The notes beneath the pieces were generated by a model. That model was not told the DNA's origin, did no database searches, and saw only the letters and a program-made list of their open reading frames with translations. Positions 10,389 to 21,159 of a DNA stretch of 64,000 nucleotides are shown here, in pieces (position 1 is the first letter of the stretch; each line of letters opens with the position of its first letter). The position numbers were made by a program, and so were the translations under genes. This DNA comes from Symsagittifera roscoffensis (lineage: Eukaryota; Xenacoelomorpha; Acoela; Convolutidae), in NCBI RefSeq assembly GCF_963678635.1, contig NC_087065.1, positions 17,745,623-17,809,622 of the forward strand, in the 5' to 3' direction.

Positions 10389-11249
10389 CAAAATCTGTAA
10401 GAGTTTTTGCCAAAAAGGGATTGTTTTTGAAAAATTTAGTTTAATTTCAAAAGCACCTCTTTCTGGCAAAAAGTGTAAAAATAACTTGCTGTAGTTTCTT
10501 ATAAAATAATAAAAAATTTGAAACTGACAAGCTAAACTACATTTTTCAATTCTCAAAAAAAATCAGAAAACTATTTTAGAAACAAATTTTGTCGGAACTT
10601 TACTTTTATGGGCCCACCATTGTTCGTAAAACATCCAATTTTTGCAAGTTTTTTTTGTGCTTTCACTCAAACTTCAATATTTCGCCGTGTTAAAGTTTGC
10701 AATTGTTGCCTTCGCCCCTTGATTCGCTGTGTTGAGTGAACCAGCTTGATTAAATATTCTCTGAGGGGTTGTTTGATACTCAGGGAGATATTCAACTCGC
10801 TCGCTACCACTAGTATAAATATCCGGTATCTGATTTTCAATTAGGAAAGATATAGTCTCTAAATTACTCCGAGTTCGTTGCTGAGTTCCTTGATTTGAAT
10901 AACTACTTATCTCTGCAGTTCTCCCAGAGGTTGTTTGACGCTCAGGTAATTGAACTCAACTGGTTTACTCACCGGTGCAAGAGTCTTTTATCTTATCCCA
11001 CCGTCACTCCTTATCTTGCCGTTTTTTTACTGTCTCCAAGTTCTTTTTACCACTATACTTAGAGTGCTTTATTGATAATTCTCATTAAATAGAACCAGCT
11101 TATTTTTTTAGCTTCCTAAGATGGTCTTCTAAGGCAATTTTAATAGTTCTGAGAGTTGTAAGCATATGTTATGATAAAAACTTTGATAAAAAAACGATGA
11201 TTGACCTTCTATTGCTAAGTGTTTTCGGTCCGATAAAGTCAGAACTTAC
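10389..11249 (-). other. Intron, weak internal repeat
   Basis: Two diverged direct repeats of GAGG..TTGTTTGAYRCTCAGG occur at about 10763 and 10926. They recall the TTAGTTGA/CTCAATTAAC words of the inverted-repeat element at 60.3-62.1 kb. No exon is seen. Confidence 0.35.
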
Positions 11250-11323
11250 TTGAGAACTGATATTCTGTATTGCTCCTCCAGGTAGTACTCGTGGAACTCG
11301 TTTTTAAAACGATTTCTCTTCAC
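11250..11323 (-). CDS. ADCY9: Adenylate cyclase type 9-like, coding exon 2
   Basis: 74 bp, phase 0 in and phase 2 out. The acceptor has the tract CTGTCCCTCTCTTCTTATT then GCGCGGGAG; the donor is a full-consensus GTAAGT. It encodes residues 68-91, VKRNRFKNEFHEYYLEEQYR then ISVL. The phases bridge exon 1 (ends phase 0) and exon 3 (needs two bases) exactly. The product is the membrane-proximal cytoplasmic segment; membrane cyclases carry an LE..Y(Q/R) motif just before TM1, and LEEQYR fits. The exon lies between two introns of 8.6 and 3.6 kb. Confidence 0.75.
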
Positions 11324-12279
11324 CTCCCGCGCAATAAGAAGAGAGGGACAGAAGAGCAACTAAAACTCAACTTAAAAACTCGAAACAATAAGATTTAGAT
11401 ATGAAATACACTATTAGCACATTAGGCCGCCTAAATCGGCATGAATATAAAACATTAAACTGGAGTGCTTACATTCTTGCCGTGTTTTGTGCTAAGAAGA
11501 TAGACCACAGAAGGTTGGAAAAGTGCAAAAACGACTGTACATTTTTGAAGAATTTACAACTATAGAGTTTCAAAAAATCTCTTTCAAATTAAAGAAATTT
11601 GTTTCTTTATTTTCAAACTATTCCATTTAGAGAAAACTATACCAATAGTGAAAACTTTTCTTCAGCGGTATAGAAGAAACCAAAAATGGAATAAAAACTC
11701 AAATCTGAGCATGAACAGAATTAAAATTTGAAAAAAGTATCACGTCCTATATCAGCAATAATCAATTTGTTTTTATTCCGATCAATTGAAAAATTGTGGA
11801 GGAACTTTGTAATCGGGTGTGTTTTAGTTTTTTTCCTTTTTTGTTTTCCACGCAAAATCAAGTACCACAAATAGTCATCGGAATGTTTCGACTGATATAT
11901 CTAATTAAAACTTTTCTAATTAAGTCCTGATTTGAATGACCTTCGAAAAATTTGACAAAATTTTCTCAGTGCCGAGAAAAACAGCTTGAAATTTTTGAGT
12001 CTTGGTCTGACTTTGAGCTATAACACAAACGTGTAATGCTTGTTATATGGAAATGTGCTGGTTTTTTTCAGAATTAATTTTCGTATAAAAATACTAGTTT
12101 TGGATGTTTCATTTAGCGTCATGAAAGTTTTTTAATAATCTGTCATGAAAGTTTTTTTGAACATTCAAAAAATTGTGCAAAAACAGAAAAACGACTATTA
12201 TTTTCAAGTTTTTTTTTGGCTTTTTTTATTTTCTTCATTTTTTGGAGGCAAATGTGGTCAGGTCAATTAAGCCTTATTT
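11324..12279 (-). other. Adenylate cyclase intron 1, first part
   Basis: AT-rich. Around 11770-11990 there is a degraded resemblance to 8800-9080 (GGGTGTGTTTTA..TTTTTCC, CGCAAAATCA), suggesting an old dispersed repeat. No exon is seen. Confidence 0.4.
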
Positions 12280-12819
12280 TTGTTCTGACTTTCGATACGA
12301 AAGTAACGGAATATTTGTGCTCGGGGTGGGTTTTTTTTTTCTTCAGACAAATTTCGACTTTTTAACAAGCCTTTTTTGACGGACTTTTTTTATATCATTC
12401 AAAAGGTTTTGTTGTCCTGAGCTTAAATTTGAAAAGATATTTCACCTGTCATCATTTTTCGTAAAGTTATGGGGGTTCAAAGATTGCCATTTTGGCCAAT
12501 TTGGGACAATTAACGCGCGATATATTTCGCGCTATTAACGCTATTAACGCGTAAGCGAGATTTAATCCGTCTTTGAAATCGTTCCAAATTGGTTCAAGGA
12601 AGCTTCTATGCCATAATTGAGTTGTTAATAGGAGCAAAATTTATCACTTAGTACTTATTATGACGCGTGGGGGGATGATTTTCTTTAAAAAATTTCAACT
12701 TTTAGAAAAAACATTTTCATTTTATTTTATTATATTTAATTTTTTTGTTATACTGCTCCATAAAACTTAAAAGGCAGTCGGACCATTCAGGGCTTCGCTC
12801 TGATACGAGCAGTCTTGTT
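12280..12819 (+). mobile_element. HPE-A element, complete
   Basis: 5' end TTGTTCTGACTTTCGATACG, complete hairpin, CpG core at about 12503-12552 with a small internal tandem CGCTATTAA duplication, 3' hairpin CAGGGCTTCGCTCTG and terminus GAGCAGTCTTGTT. Confidence 0.9.
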
Positions 12820-14576
12820 TCTTTTTTGCAATCGTTTACTTTTCGAACCACAAGGCCCACTAAAAACGACACTAATTTGAAGAAACATTTTTTTCTTTTT
12901 TCTAAGACTATGGTCGGAACATTCTGTGTTACTTGCACAGTAAACAACTATCCTTGTTTAAACTTAAAATTCAGTGCGCGAATCGAATCTCTACAGTATG
13001 ATTCTCAATGCACAGAACAGATAAAAAAACTGGTTTTGGGTTCGAAAATTTACTCATTCTGAAAAACTAAAGTTATACTTTTTTCTGCAACATGGATTTG
13101 CAGCAATGCCAGAAACAGAAAAAAAAAACAAAAAAAGAAGCAGTGCAAACCGCCCTATTCCGTTTTTGATATCATGTTGCCGAAGAAATTAATTTTTAAC
13201 TTTAAAAAATAGATAAGTTTTCGAGCCGAAAAAAATTCTCTTTGTTCATCTTTTACAAGTAAAGTCGTCCCGTAAAAATCGATTGTATCCCAATTTTCCC
13301 AAATCCAAATAGTTTTTTAAAACAAATTACAAAAAAATTAAAACGGTCACTTTCAATTCGGAAAACGTTGTCGTTAAAAATTTTAAAAGATAAAACTTTT
13401 TTCAAATTTTAAAATTTAAAGTACCAACGAAATTTTTTTGTATCTGATAAAAACAAAAACGATTATGTTAAGAACCAAACGGTCGCCTCAGATCAGTTTG
13501 CGTTGATTTATTTTGCCGTTTACACTATAACAGGACTTTGTAAACTTGAAAAAGAAAGAAACGCAACCAAACATTGCGTTATTTTTTCAGTTTTCCTAAG
13601 AAAACTTTGATCATGGAATGTGAAAACAACATGTTTAACCCTTGAAATTTTACCGAATATGAAACAAATTTGAAATTGATCAACCTGCTGACTTTAGTGA
13701 GTAAATGAAACTTTTACTGAAGTTTGTCATCATTGAGTTTTGAGATCAGCAGCTCCTACCCGCGTAAGAAAATAAAAAATTGAGGAACGAAATTTTTAAC
13801 GATAACATTGAGTTTTAGAGTTTCAAGGGGTGAGAACCGTTTATGGGATTCATATGCTCGTTTTCTTGATAATAAATCGTAAGCCTTGGGCTAAAACTCA
13901 GCAGAGGTGAAAGCTAAGATGATAAGTATCTCACTTTAAAATGACAAGCCAGATTTTGTTTCGATCTTTTTTGTTTACTTTATCTAGTTGCGGTACTTCA
14001 ATGCTCTGGTTTGTTTTGCGCGTTAATTTCATCACTCGGCATTTTTCGAAACTTCACAGTTTAAAAAACAATAATTTTAGGTGAAATAATTTTTGATAGT
14101 ATGAGCTCAGCACTTAACTTGTTTTCAAAATTTCATACACGAAAAATCTATTTTTGTCAGACGAAAAAACCACACTCAGCACAATTAGTTTACCATGTTC
14201 TTCAACCACACATGTTCTTCAGCTATGATTTGAAATTAATCATCAAAGTTTGCCAACTTTTTCTGGCTACTGGATCCTTTTTTCAAGTAATATTGAAATC
14301 AAAAACGCTTTAAAACATACCCTGTCTGTAATTTTGGTACTCATTTAAAAATATAACCCCTTTAAAACCTTGTTTACATATTTTGGTCCCGTAAAATTGC
14401 TAATGATCCTTTATAAGAGTCCGACAAAAAGTTTTTAAAAATAACTTTCTAAGTTTTGCCACTGAATTTGTATTTTTGATAACTGCATTTTAAAGGGAAT
14501 TTTAGTAGCAAATCTAACTAAGAAAAGTTTAGAAGTTTTCCGTTTGTTTTCAACCACTTGAAAAATATTTTAGGTG
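12820..14576 (-). other. Adenylate cyclase intron 1, unique part
   Basis: Apart from the short repeat at 12903-13000, only AT-rich sequence. I see no exon or RNA gene. Confidence 0.5.
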
Positions 14577-14840
14577 GTCTGGCAGGACCACACTTCTAAA
14601 TGAGCTTTTTGAATGGGACTCATCAAAAATGGCGGGTCGACCTATTCTTTTTTATAGGTCGACCAAATTCATTTTCGGAGCTCTCCCAAATCACTATAAA
14701 GACCTCATTTTGACCATTTTTTCCGCGCCGCAGGCATATTTTTGAAAAAAAACAGGCCAAAAAAGGCGTTTTTAGGCACCTTTTTTTGGCTCCAAGTCTA
14801 ATTTTTTGGGATCATAGGGGCGAGGTTTGTAACCGGACCA
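14577..14840 (+). mobile_element. hAT-type MITE fragment
   Basis: It has the body blocks of the copy at 59682: GGTCGACC, GAGCTCTCCCAAA, TTTTGACCA..TTTTC, CGCGCCGCAGGC and AAAAAAGGCGTTTTTAGGCA. The termini are eroded and no target duplication is visible. Confidence 0.6.
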
Positions 14841-14929
14841 TACTTCTATATCATTACCCAGCAGTCAATTTGAGCTAAATTTTAAAGTTCGTTGTCTATA
14901 TATTCAGAAATAATCAACTGTCATCTTAC

Positions 14930-15130
14930 TTGTGTTTTTGAAGGCAGCCTCGGCTGTGGATAAATAGTCCTCCTTTTCGTTCTTTTCTGATTGTTCCCTT
15001 CCGACTTATCATCGCTCTGTCTTCTCGTCTCTCGCATACTTTGCATTGCCGAAACGTCCCTTCCACGAGGTTGCTTAACCTGCACTTTTGTGTCATCAGG
15101 CTTGCCTGCTGAAGTTTTTCTTTGTGACAT
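14930..15130 (-). CDS. ADCY9: Adenylate cyclase type 9-like, first coding exon (basic N-terminal tail)
   Basis: 201 bp, 67 codons, ending in phase 0 at a good donor (ACACAA/GTAAGA). ATG at 15130 is chosen because an in-frame stop lies a short way upstream and no acceptor is seen in between. The product is hydrophilic and strongly basic (MSQRKTSAGKPDD at the start, NQKRTKRRT near the end), as expected for the disordered cytoplasmic N-terminus of a membrane cyclase. The link to exon 2 rests on strand, order and phase only; a sequence this unstructured has no diagnostic motif. It could be the first exon of another gene nested here, but that is less simple. Confidence 0.6.
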
Positions 15131-15566
15131 TTTTTTCAAGTTCGAACGTTTCACTCAAACTTATTCACATTTCCGGCTAACAATTTAGATGTGAAATAAT
15201 AAACGTTCACTCGTTTTTCACGCGTAAAAATTAAAAACTTTAAATGTTTAAAAAATTTATTCAAGCTGGTAGAAAATCTAACTTTTTATTTAGACTTTTT
15301 TTAAATAGAAAGGGTTTCATCATTTATGCGTACGCTTGGTGCGTTTAGATAGCTGTATATGATCTACGAAATACATGTAAACTTTTCGCTCCGACCAATG
15401 AAAATCGAAAATCGAAAAATGAATATTCGAGACTAATTTTTAGACTACTTTTAAAGTCGGTTCGATGTTGATACCACAACCGAAAACTCCTTGTTTTTTT
15501 TCGCTGTAGGCTTCAAGCAGAAAACCGAGGTTCAAATTAGCAGAATGTGAAATTTTGCAAACTCAC
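15131..15566. other. Upstream region of the adenylate cyclase gene
   Basis: AT-rich 5' flank or 5' UTR. I see no clear TATA box or initiator, and nothing repeated. Confidence 0.4.
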
Positions 15567-15640
15567 AGTAGCCCGATGGTGAGCGCACATCGTACGTGCG
15601 GTGCTCTTCGCTGAAAACCGCCTGGCAATACGTATCATCC
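15567..15640 (-). CDS. Possible orphan exon or CpG-rich promoter patch
   Basis: A short CpG-rich patch in AT-rich surroundings. On the minus strand it reads RDDTYCQAVFSEEHRTYDVR then SPSGY, up to a GTGAGT donor. A usable AG lies before the first codon, but it has no pyrimidine tract and an in-frame stop sits just upstream. The plus strand is also open here, and the patch is 440 bp upstream of the cyclase ATG, so a regulatory CpG island is an equal explanation. Confidence 0.25.
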
Positions 15641-15676
15641 CGACCTCATTTTCTGCTGCCTTTTTGGCCAATCATG

Positions 15677-15728
15677 AATGTTGCCCGGGATACCTATCCA
15701 TAAAATGTTGCCCGGGATACCTATCCAT
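15677..15728. repeat. Two-copy 27-bp tandem duplication
   Basis: ATGTTGCCCGGGATACCTAT CCAT occurs twice with a 27-bp period. It is GC-rich and contains the palindrome CCCGGG. The surrounding 15660-16430 has several CCTGGCAGG/CCTGGCCAGG-like words and could be a worn transposon. Confidence 0.7.
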
Positions 15729-15740
15729 GGAAGTCCACCC

Positions 15741-17560
15741 CTGGAGTGATACCTAGAGCCAGAAGGCCTGGCCAGGAGAAAAACCATGTCAAATTATCGC
15801 AAGGATTGCCTTGGACGTACTCGATCTGTCTAAGAGATCGGGCTGGTTTTCATAGATTTTTGCCAGGTTTTTTGACGGAAAGTACATTGGCTAATGCCAT
15901 CAAACCTGCTTTAAGTAGCTAAAAGCTTCTCGAGCTCTACTCAAAAAAGGCGAACTACCAAAGAGCTAATTAAATAAAAAATGAAAAACAACTTAAACCA
16001 AAAACTTGAAAACAGAACAAAACCTTAGAAAATATCTAAAAACATCAAATATCAAAAAATATTTAAAAAACGCAGAAGCGCAACCTAATTATTTAGTCAG
16101 ACATTTGAATAATATGTATAAGACAGAGGCGAAGTGGAGTAGTTTCCCTGAATTTCCTGGAAAAGTTCCTCACAAGTGTCCCGGCCAGGCTTTCAAGGTT
16201 TTTTATTTCTAACTAAACCTCCCAGATGCCCCAAATTTATTTTTCGATGATTTATTATGAGAATCGTAGATTGAGAATACATTTTTTAACACAACTTTTA
16301 TTAAATCTTAGAGTTCCTGGCAGCGTTCGTGCCTTGTTCCTACCGGGAAGCCCATGATTGCAATCGACTCCTTATGTTCCTGGCAGGAAGGCCAAAGTTT
16401 TTCCCTGGCTGTGTAACGTGGGTGATGCCTTGATTTACTGTACTTTTCTTGAGATATTCACTATTTCTTCTAGATTTCAGAATAGTCAATTCTGATGACT
16501 GACTGATATTATTTTTCCATCATACGGTCCGTCCCTCCACCATCATGAAACTTTTTCAAACAATTCTACAAAATGTGATTAGTTTCAGTGCATTAATGAA
16601 TTTCACATGATATTCAAATTTCTTTTAATAAAAAAGCAATTTAAAAGTTGGAGATTAGATGCGATAGTCTAAAAATTAGAACCGACATTGTCAATAAGTT
16701 AGCTGTGAACCAATGATGCTCCATTAAGGAAATGTCGGTGTTACTCACCACTGCTTTTCCTTACCTCTGTTTCGATCTTTGCGCAGAATAAAACAGCGCA
16801 AGTTTAGGGTAAAAAAATATGTACATTATTTAGGCGACGATTATTTTTTACAGTGAGATTATTCCGGCAAGATCATCATAACCTTCAGATCTTTATCGAG
16901 TTTTAAAAAACAAACGCGTAATCTAATCAAAATGAGATCTGACATTTTAATTGGAAGTAAAAGTTCCGCTTCTTTTGATATCTTTTTTGTCACCTTTTTA
17001 GTTACATTATGGCCTTGGTTGACAAGGCACATTTTTCTTGGCATTTGCAGGCTTTTATCCATAGTTAATTGACGGAAAGAAAAAAAGATATTTTTGCACC
17101 ACATCTAGGTAAGAAGAATGGAAGGAACATAGTAAAAAAGTTCTAAGTATCAAAGGGAGAAAAGAAGCCGCCATTAATGACAAATACTGTTTTAGGGGGA
17201 TTATTTAATGATTTTTTTTCATGCTCTGGGCTTCCAAGTATTTCTAACAGGTAAAAAGTAATTTCATATTTAATTAATCAAACATGAACTATAATATATT
17301 GCACACAGTTTTGAGTGGGATTGAAAATGTACGTAGATAGCTAAACATTTAATTTGCACTGAAATATTAGTTCAAAATGATTTCGACAAGAAAAATTATT
17401 GAAAATTATTTACTGCCATTTTTCTTGTACTATTTTAAGATGTTAAAGCCGGTGAATTGATTAGCATCATGCAAAAACTTCATTTATTAAATCATAGCAA
17501 AAATTTTGAAGTTTCAAACCAGCCTAAAACAAAAAATTGGTTCTAAAAATCAATCTTGAA
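15741..17560. other. Intergenic, between cyclase start and calcium sensor end
   Basis: About 1.8 kb. Beyond the GC-richer relic to about 16430, I see no gene, RNA or dated repeat. Confidence 0.4.
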
Positions 17561-17565
17561 TAAAA

Positions 17566-17571
17566 TTTATT
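17566..17571 (-). terminator. Candidate polyadenylation signal of the calcium sensor gene
   Basis: AATAAA on the minus strand, 242 bp past the stop codon. It is a plausible 3' UTR length, but AATAAA is common by chance in such AT-rich DNA. Confidence 0.35.
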
Positions 17572-17812
17572 GCTAAGTTTTATTAAATTCAAGTTTTTTG
17601 AAAATATAGATAAAATTAATTCTTTTACTTCAATTTTGACTATAATTTTTTTTTAGAATTTAAGTAAGTTCCACGACTAAGCGCATTTTAATGAAATAAC
17701 CTTTCGCTCTTCTCTAGTCTGGTTCACGCAATTTCATTAACAAGTTTTTAGTGTTTGTTGCGTAATACAACTATTTTTCCAAATGATGACGCAATATGCG
17801 TCGTGCCATTAT

Positions 17813-18016
17813 TCAGTGACTGGCTCCGCCGCTTGGGTCGCACTGGAGCAGTCGCACAATGGACGGGTCACTTTTGGCGCCCTCAATGAACTCTTCCAGA
17901 GACAGTTTTCCATCCAGGTTTTTGTCCATCTGTTTGAATATCTTGTCAGTTCTTTTCTGGGGAGTGGCCTCGTCTTCTGGCATCTTCATCACTGATCCTA
18001 CCATCTTATAGATGGC
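17813..18016 (-). CDS. NCALD: Neurocalcin/hippocalcin-type calcium sensor, coding exon 3
   Basis: 204 bp including the stop, phase 0 in, acceptor TTTTTTGCTTAG. It encodes residues 127-193: [20 protein letters not shown], helix, EF-hand 4 loop at 157-168 ([12 protein letters not shown], all calcium ligands in place), then the C-terminal [13 protein letters not shown] signature of the hippocalcin/neurocalcin/VILIP group. The tail ends GGASH rather than the usual (A)GQF/SQF of vertebrate members; it is not recoverin, GCAP or NCS-1/frequenin. Members bind calcium in neurons and photoreceptors, expose a myristoyl group and move to membranes. Confidence 0.97.
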   Translation of the reverse strand, partial: AIYKMVGSVMKMPEDEATPQKRTDKIFKQMDKNLDGKLSLEEFIEGAKSDPSIVRLLQCDPSGGASH

Positions 18017-18478
18017 CTAAGCAAAAAATAGAATTATAAACACTCGTTCGTTCCGCTTGCACTTCAAAGTTGTTTGAAAACTCCCTCCCGACGCGGTCGC
18101 ATAAAATTATCATATAACAACTTCCTAAGGCAGTCAAAAATATACGCCTAATTGATTCCACGCAGCTCAAGTTTCTTGTTAATCCCATGGGGATCACAAG
18201 AAGCGTGACCTGTGTGAATTCATTCAGGCATTTAACTTTTTTGATTGCCGCAGGAAATTGATAAATAATCAAATTTTGCGAGCGCACCGTTTTCAAACAA
18301 CTTTGTGGATCTTCAGTGCTCTCTTAAAAAATCAAAAAAAAACCGTCATGTCATAAATTTTGAGTCTCGGGACTATTGAGAAAAAACGGAAACGCCATAT
18401 TTGAGCTTGAAAGATCAAATATGGCCGTGTTAAAATATCGAGTATTTTGGCAATCACTGCCCAAAAGTGCTGACTTAC
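18017..18478 (-). other. Calcium sensor intron 2
   Basis: 462 bp, donor GTAAGT, acceptor TTTTTTGCTTAG, phase 0. Its position after EIVS/AIYKM is also used in vertebrate hippocalcin-family genes, as I recall. Nothing else is seen. Confidence 0.8.
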
Positions 18479-18624
18479 AGAGACTATCTCTAGCATTTCC
18501 TGGTGAGATATATATCCATTGCCATCTAGGTCATACATGTTGAATGCCCACCTCAACTTCTGGTCCAGCTGACCTCTAGAGGTCACACTCAGTGCACAGA
18601 TGAATTCGCGGAAATCTATGCTTC
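18479..18624 (-). CDS. NCALD: Neurocalcin/hippocalcin-type calcium sensor, coding exon 2
   Basis: 146 bp, phase 1 in and phase 0 out. Acceptor TTTCACTTTATTTTAG, donor GTAAGT. It completes EF-hand 2 (loop 73-84, split by the intron after the first base of Gly78) and carries EF-hand 3 (loop 109-120, [12 protein letters not shown]). Linker residues [13 protein letters not shown] and [17 protein letters not shown] are near-invariant in this family. Confidence 0.97.
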
Positions 18625-19100
18625 CTAAAATAAAGTGAAACATTGTGTAAGACGGAAGCTGCCGATTTAGAAAAAATTAATGAAAAACTTCTATGAGCTC
18701 TTAGGAAGAAATTAAGACATCAAAAAAATTGTTTGAAAATTGTTTCTTTTCTTGTAAATGAATGGTGTGAGAGAAGTAAAATCTTTTGGAGAAACGATCC
18801 GCGTTTATTGTTGCGAGTACTCTAGTGGGAAGAAACTATGGAATAGTTTGTATTTATTCCGGCAATATCAAACAACTCAAACAACGCTCATATGGCATCA
18901 AGTGAGATTTCATTCCTAAGTCGACTCAGTCGTATCTGAGATTACAAAAAAATTTTTGAAAAATTTATCTTATTATCGAGAAAAAACTATATATGATTTC
19001 AACCGCGGTATGAAAATTATGATTTGTCCTACAAATTAGTGGATTTGCATAGAAAAATCAATCTTCAATGTTCCTTATGTAGAACTCTTCTTAATAAAAC

Positions 19101-19672
19101 CAGGGTTGCATGATTAAAATCAACATGATTTAAATCGGATTTTAATCGTAGAAAAAAATCAAAAAAAATCAACCCTTATGTTATCCTACCGAGTACCCAT
19201 ACAACACAGCTTGCAGTTTTTACATTGATTGCGTACTTCGCTCTTCATAGCATACTTTTAACTGAAAAAGTTTTTCAGCATTTTCTGATTTATCCATTCC
19301 AGTCTTTTATTTTTTTTCGGAATTGGCTTCAATCTACAGCTGCTACCGAACAAAAACGCAAAAATGTTGAAAAGAAAGTTGATCTAAAAAATGTGCTGTT
19401 TTGAAATCGACATTGAGAAAAATTTTACAACATTTCCCTTCGCTGATACGCGGTACCGTCTGTGAAACAATTGATGAGTAGGGTTTTTAGTTCGAGAACG
19501 GTTCATCTGTTAGTCCATTTTTTTTAGTTTTTCCCCATGTTTTTATGCAAAAATAAAACCATTGAAAGGTAAATAGCTATGACCATTCTTGGAGAAAGAA
19601 AATTATCTGATCTCTGGCGTTAGCGTGGGCTTTTTTATATTAATTTCAAGTAATTTGAAGTTTGCAACCCTG
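19101..19672. mobile_element. hAT-like MITE with CAGGGTTGCA ends
   Basis: The left end CAGGGTTGCATG and right end TTTGCAACCCTG are inverted repeats of about 10-11 bp, typical of hAT termini. An AT-rich run of RATTTAAATC words follows the left end. About 572 bp with no transposase. The 8-bp flanks do not match, so it is old or rearranged. It lies inside the calcium sensor intron. Confidence 0.65.
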
Positions 19673-20170
19673 GTTCATGGTACGTTAAATCAAGTGGAAA
19701 AACAACGATGAGGATTCAAATCGGAAATAAATCAAGAAAAATGAATAAGTTAATTCCATATTGAAACAGTTTATTCTTGCATTTCGGCACTAGCTGAATT
19801 GGAACACCTTTTAAGTGCCTTTTTATGCAGTCAAACCTGAAAACCGGCTTGAAATTTTAAAAAAATGCCGAAAAAAATTTGTTTTTTTTTGTGTCCTAAT
19901 TCAAATATTTAAGTTTTGCTATCACATTTGGTCGATTTTTGAAACAAACAATTCAATATTTTGGATAGAAGTACAAAAAAAAGCTTCAATCAAGTGGGAT
20001 TTTTAAAATCCTATGCAAATCAAATATTCAGTAAATCATTTTTTTTTGTAACCGTGCGTTGAAGATGAAAACATTTTGTTCTCAGTCTCAGACTAATTGG
20101 CAGTAGGTCGATCCTGTAAACCATCAGTAGCCTATGACCACCCAAATCACACCGAACCCAAAAAAAAACA

Positions 20171-20640
20171 GCGGACGCCCTTTTTTCAGGGATTCGACCC
20201 CCTGTCGACCCAAAGGGTCCCCCCTTTGTACTATTTTGGGATATCCATTTTTGGCTAACGGGCCCAAAAATTGGCAGACGCCCTTTTTTCAGGGATTAGA
20301 CCCCCTGTCAACCCAAAGGCTCCCCCCTTTGTACTATTTTGGGATATCCAATTTTGGTTAACGGGCCCAAAAACTGATCTAAAGCCGCCTTTGGCGCCAA
20401 AATATAACTAATTTTGAGGGGGAAGCACGTGCCGTAAAAATGCATTTTTTGGTCAACATTTTCCAAAAAATGCTTAAAAACGCCATTTTTGGCCTTTTTT
20501 CAAAAACATTGTCTTTTTAATGCTTTGGGAGAGCTCGGAAAATCTTTTTGGCCGACCTAAAAATATAAAAAAAGGTCGACAAATTTTTGACAACTGTTTT
20601 GAAAATCTCCGCCTCGAGAAAATACTAGATCCCCCCTGAA
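20171..20640 (-). mobile_element. hAT-type MITE copy with internal 103-bp tandem duplication
   Basis: Reverse orientation relative to 59682. It begins GCGGACGCCC and ends GAAAATACTAGATCCCCCCT. The first 103 bp (20171-20273) is repeated at once (20274-20376) with few changes, giving two GGGATTCGACCCCCTG-type blocks. Target duplication is not clear. Confidence 0.75.
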
Positions 20641-20927
20641 CCTGGTACAGTTGAGTTTTTGAAAACTGTTAATAGAAATTATAAGAGTTTTCTTGGTAGT
20701 CCAACCTTTTTTTGAAAAGTAATCCCCATTTTGCAAAAAAAACCTAGCTCTCCAACAATCATTAATGATCATATGCTAGTATTCTTCAAAAAACTGTCGC
20801 GACATATCTACCTTTTATATCGTCATAATCATCGTCATTGGTATTATTCTGACCTTTTTGTCCTTTTTTGAGCAACAAGTTGTTTGTTTGAAAAATAGCG
20901 ATCACAAAGCACAAATTTCAGAATTAC

Positions 20928-21159
20928 CGTCATTGTTGACGTCGAATGTCCTGAACACGTGCTCTGCAAACTTAGTGGCGTCTCCGTACGGGAAGAAGTT
21001 AGCGTAGATCTTCTTGAACTCGTCCACAGTTAGTTGACCCGAAGGACAGTCCTTCCTGAATCCTTTGTACCACTCCCGGATCTCCTCCTCCGAAAAAGCA
21101 GTCTGATGCTGGAAATCAGCCAGCTCCTCTGGCTTCAGTTTCGAGTTGCCTTTGCCCAT
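20928..21159 (-). CDS. NCALD: Neurocalcin/hippocalcin-type calcium sensor, coding exon 1
   Basis: 232 bp (77 codons plus one base), from ATG at 21159 to donor GACG/GTAATT. It starts [17 protein letters not shown]: Gly2 and Ser6 give an N-myristoylation signal, as in all family members. EF-hand 1 (about 36-47, [13 protein letters not shown]) has the Cys-Pro substitution that stops calcium binding in this family. EF-hand 2 starts at Asp73. The three exons join to exactly 193 residues, the usual family length, with no disruption. An extra intron at residue 78, absent from vertebrate hippocalcin as I recall, splits EF-hand 2. Which vertebrate paralogue is nearest cannot be told by eye. Confidence 0.97.

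Larger units (their letters stand above)
18625..20927 (-). other. Calcium sensor intron 1
   Basis: 2.3 kb, phase 1, donor GTAATT, acceptor ATTTTAG. It holds the two MITEs listed below and otherwise unremarkable AT-rich DNA. Confidence 0.85.

Noticed and set aside
14991-15188. Plus-strand frame opposite cyclase exon 1
   Set aside because: It is the complement of the minus-strand exon, which has a matching donor and phase.
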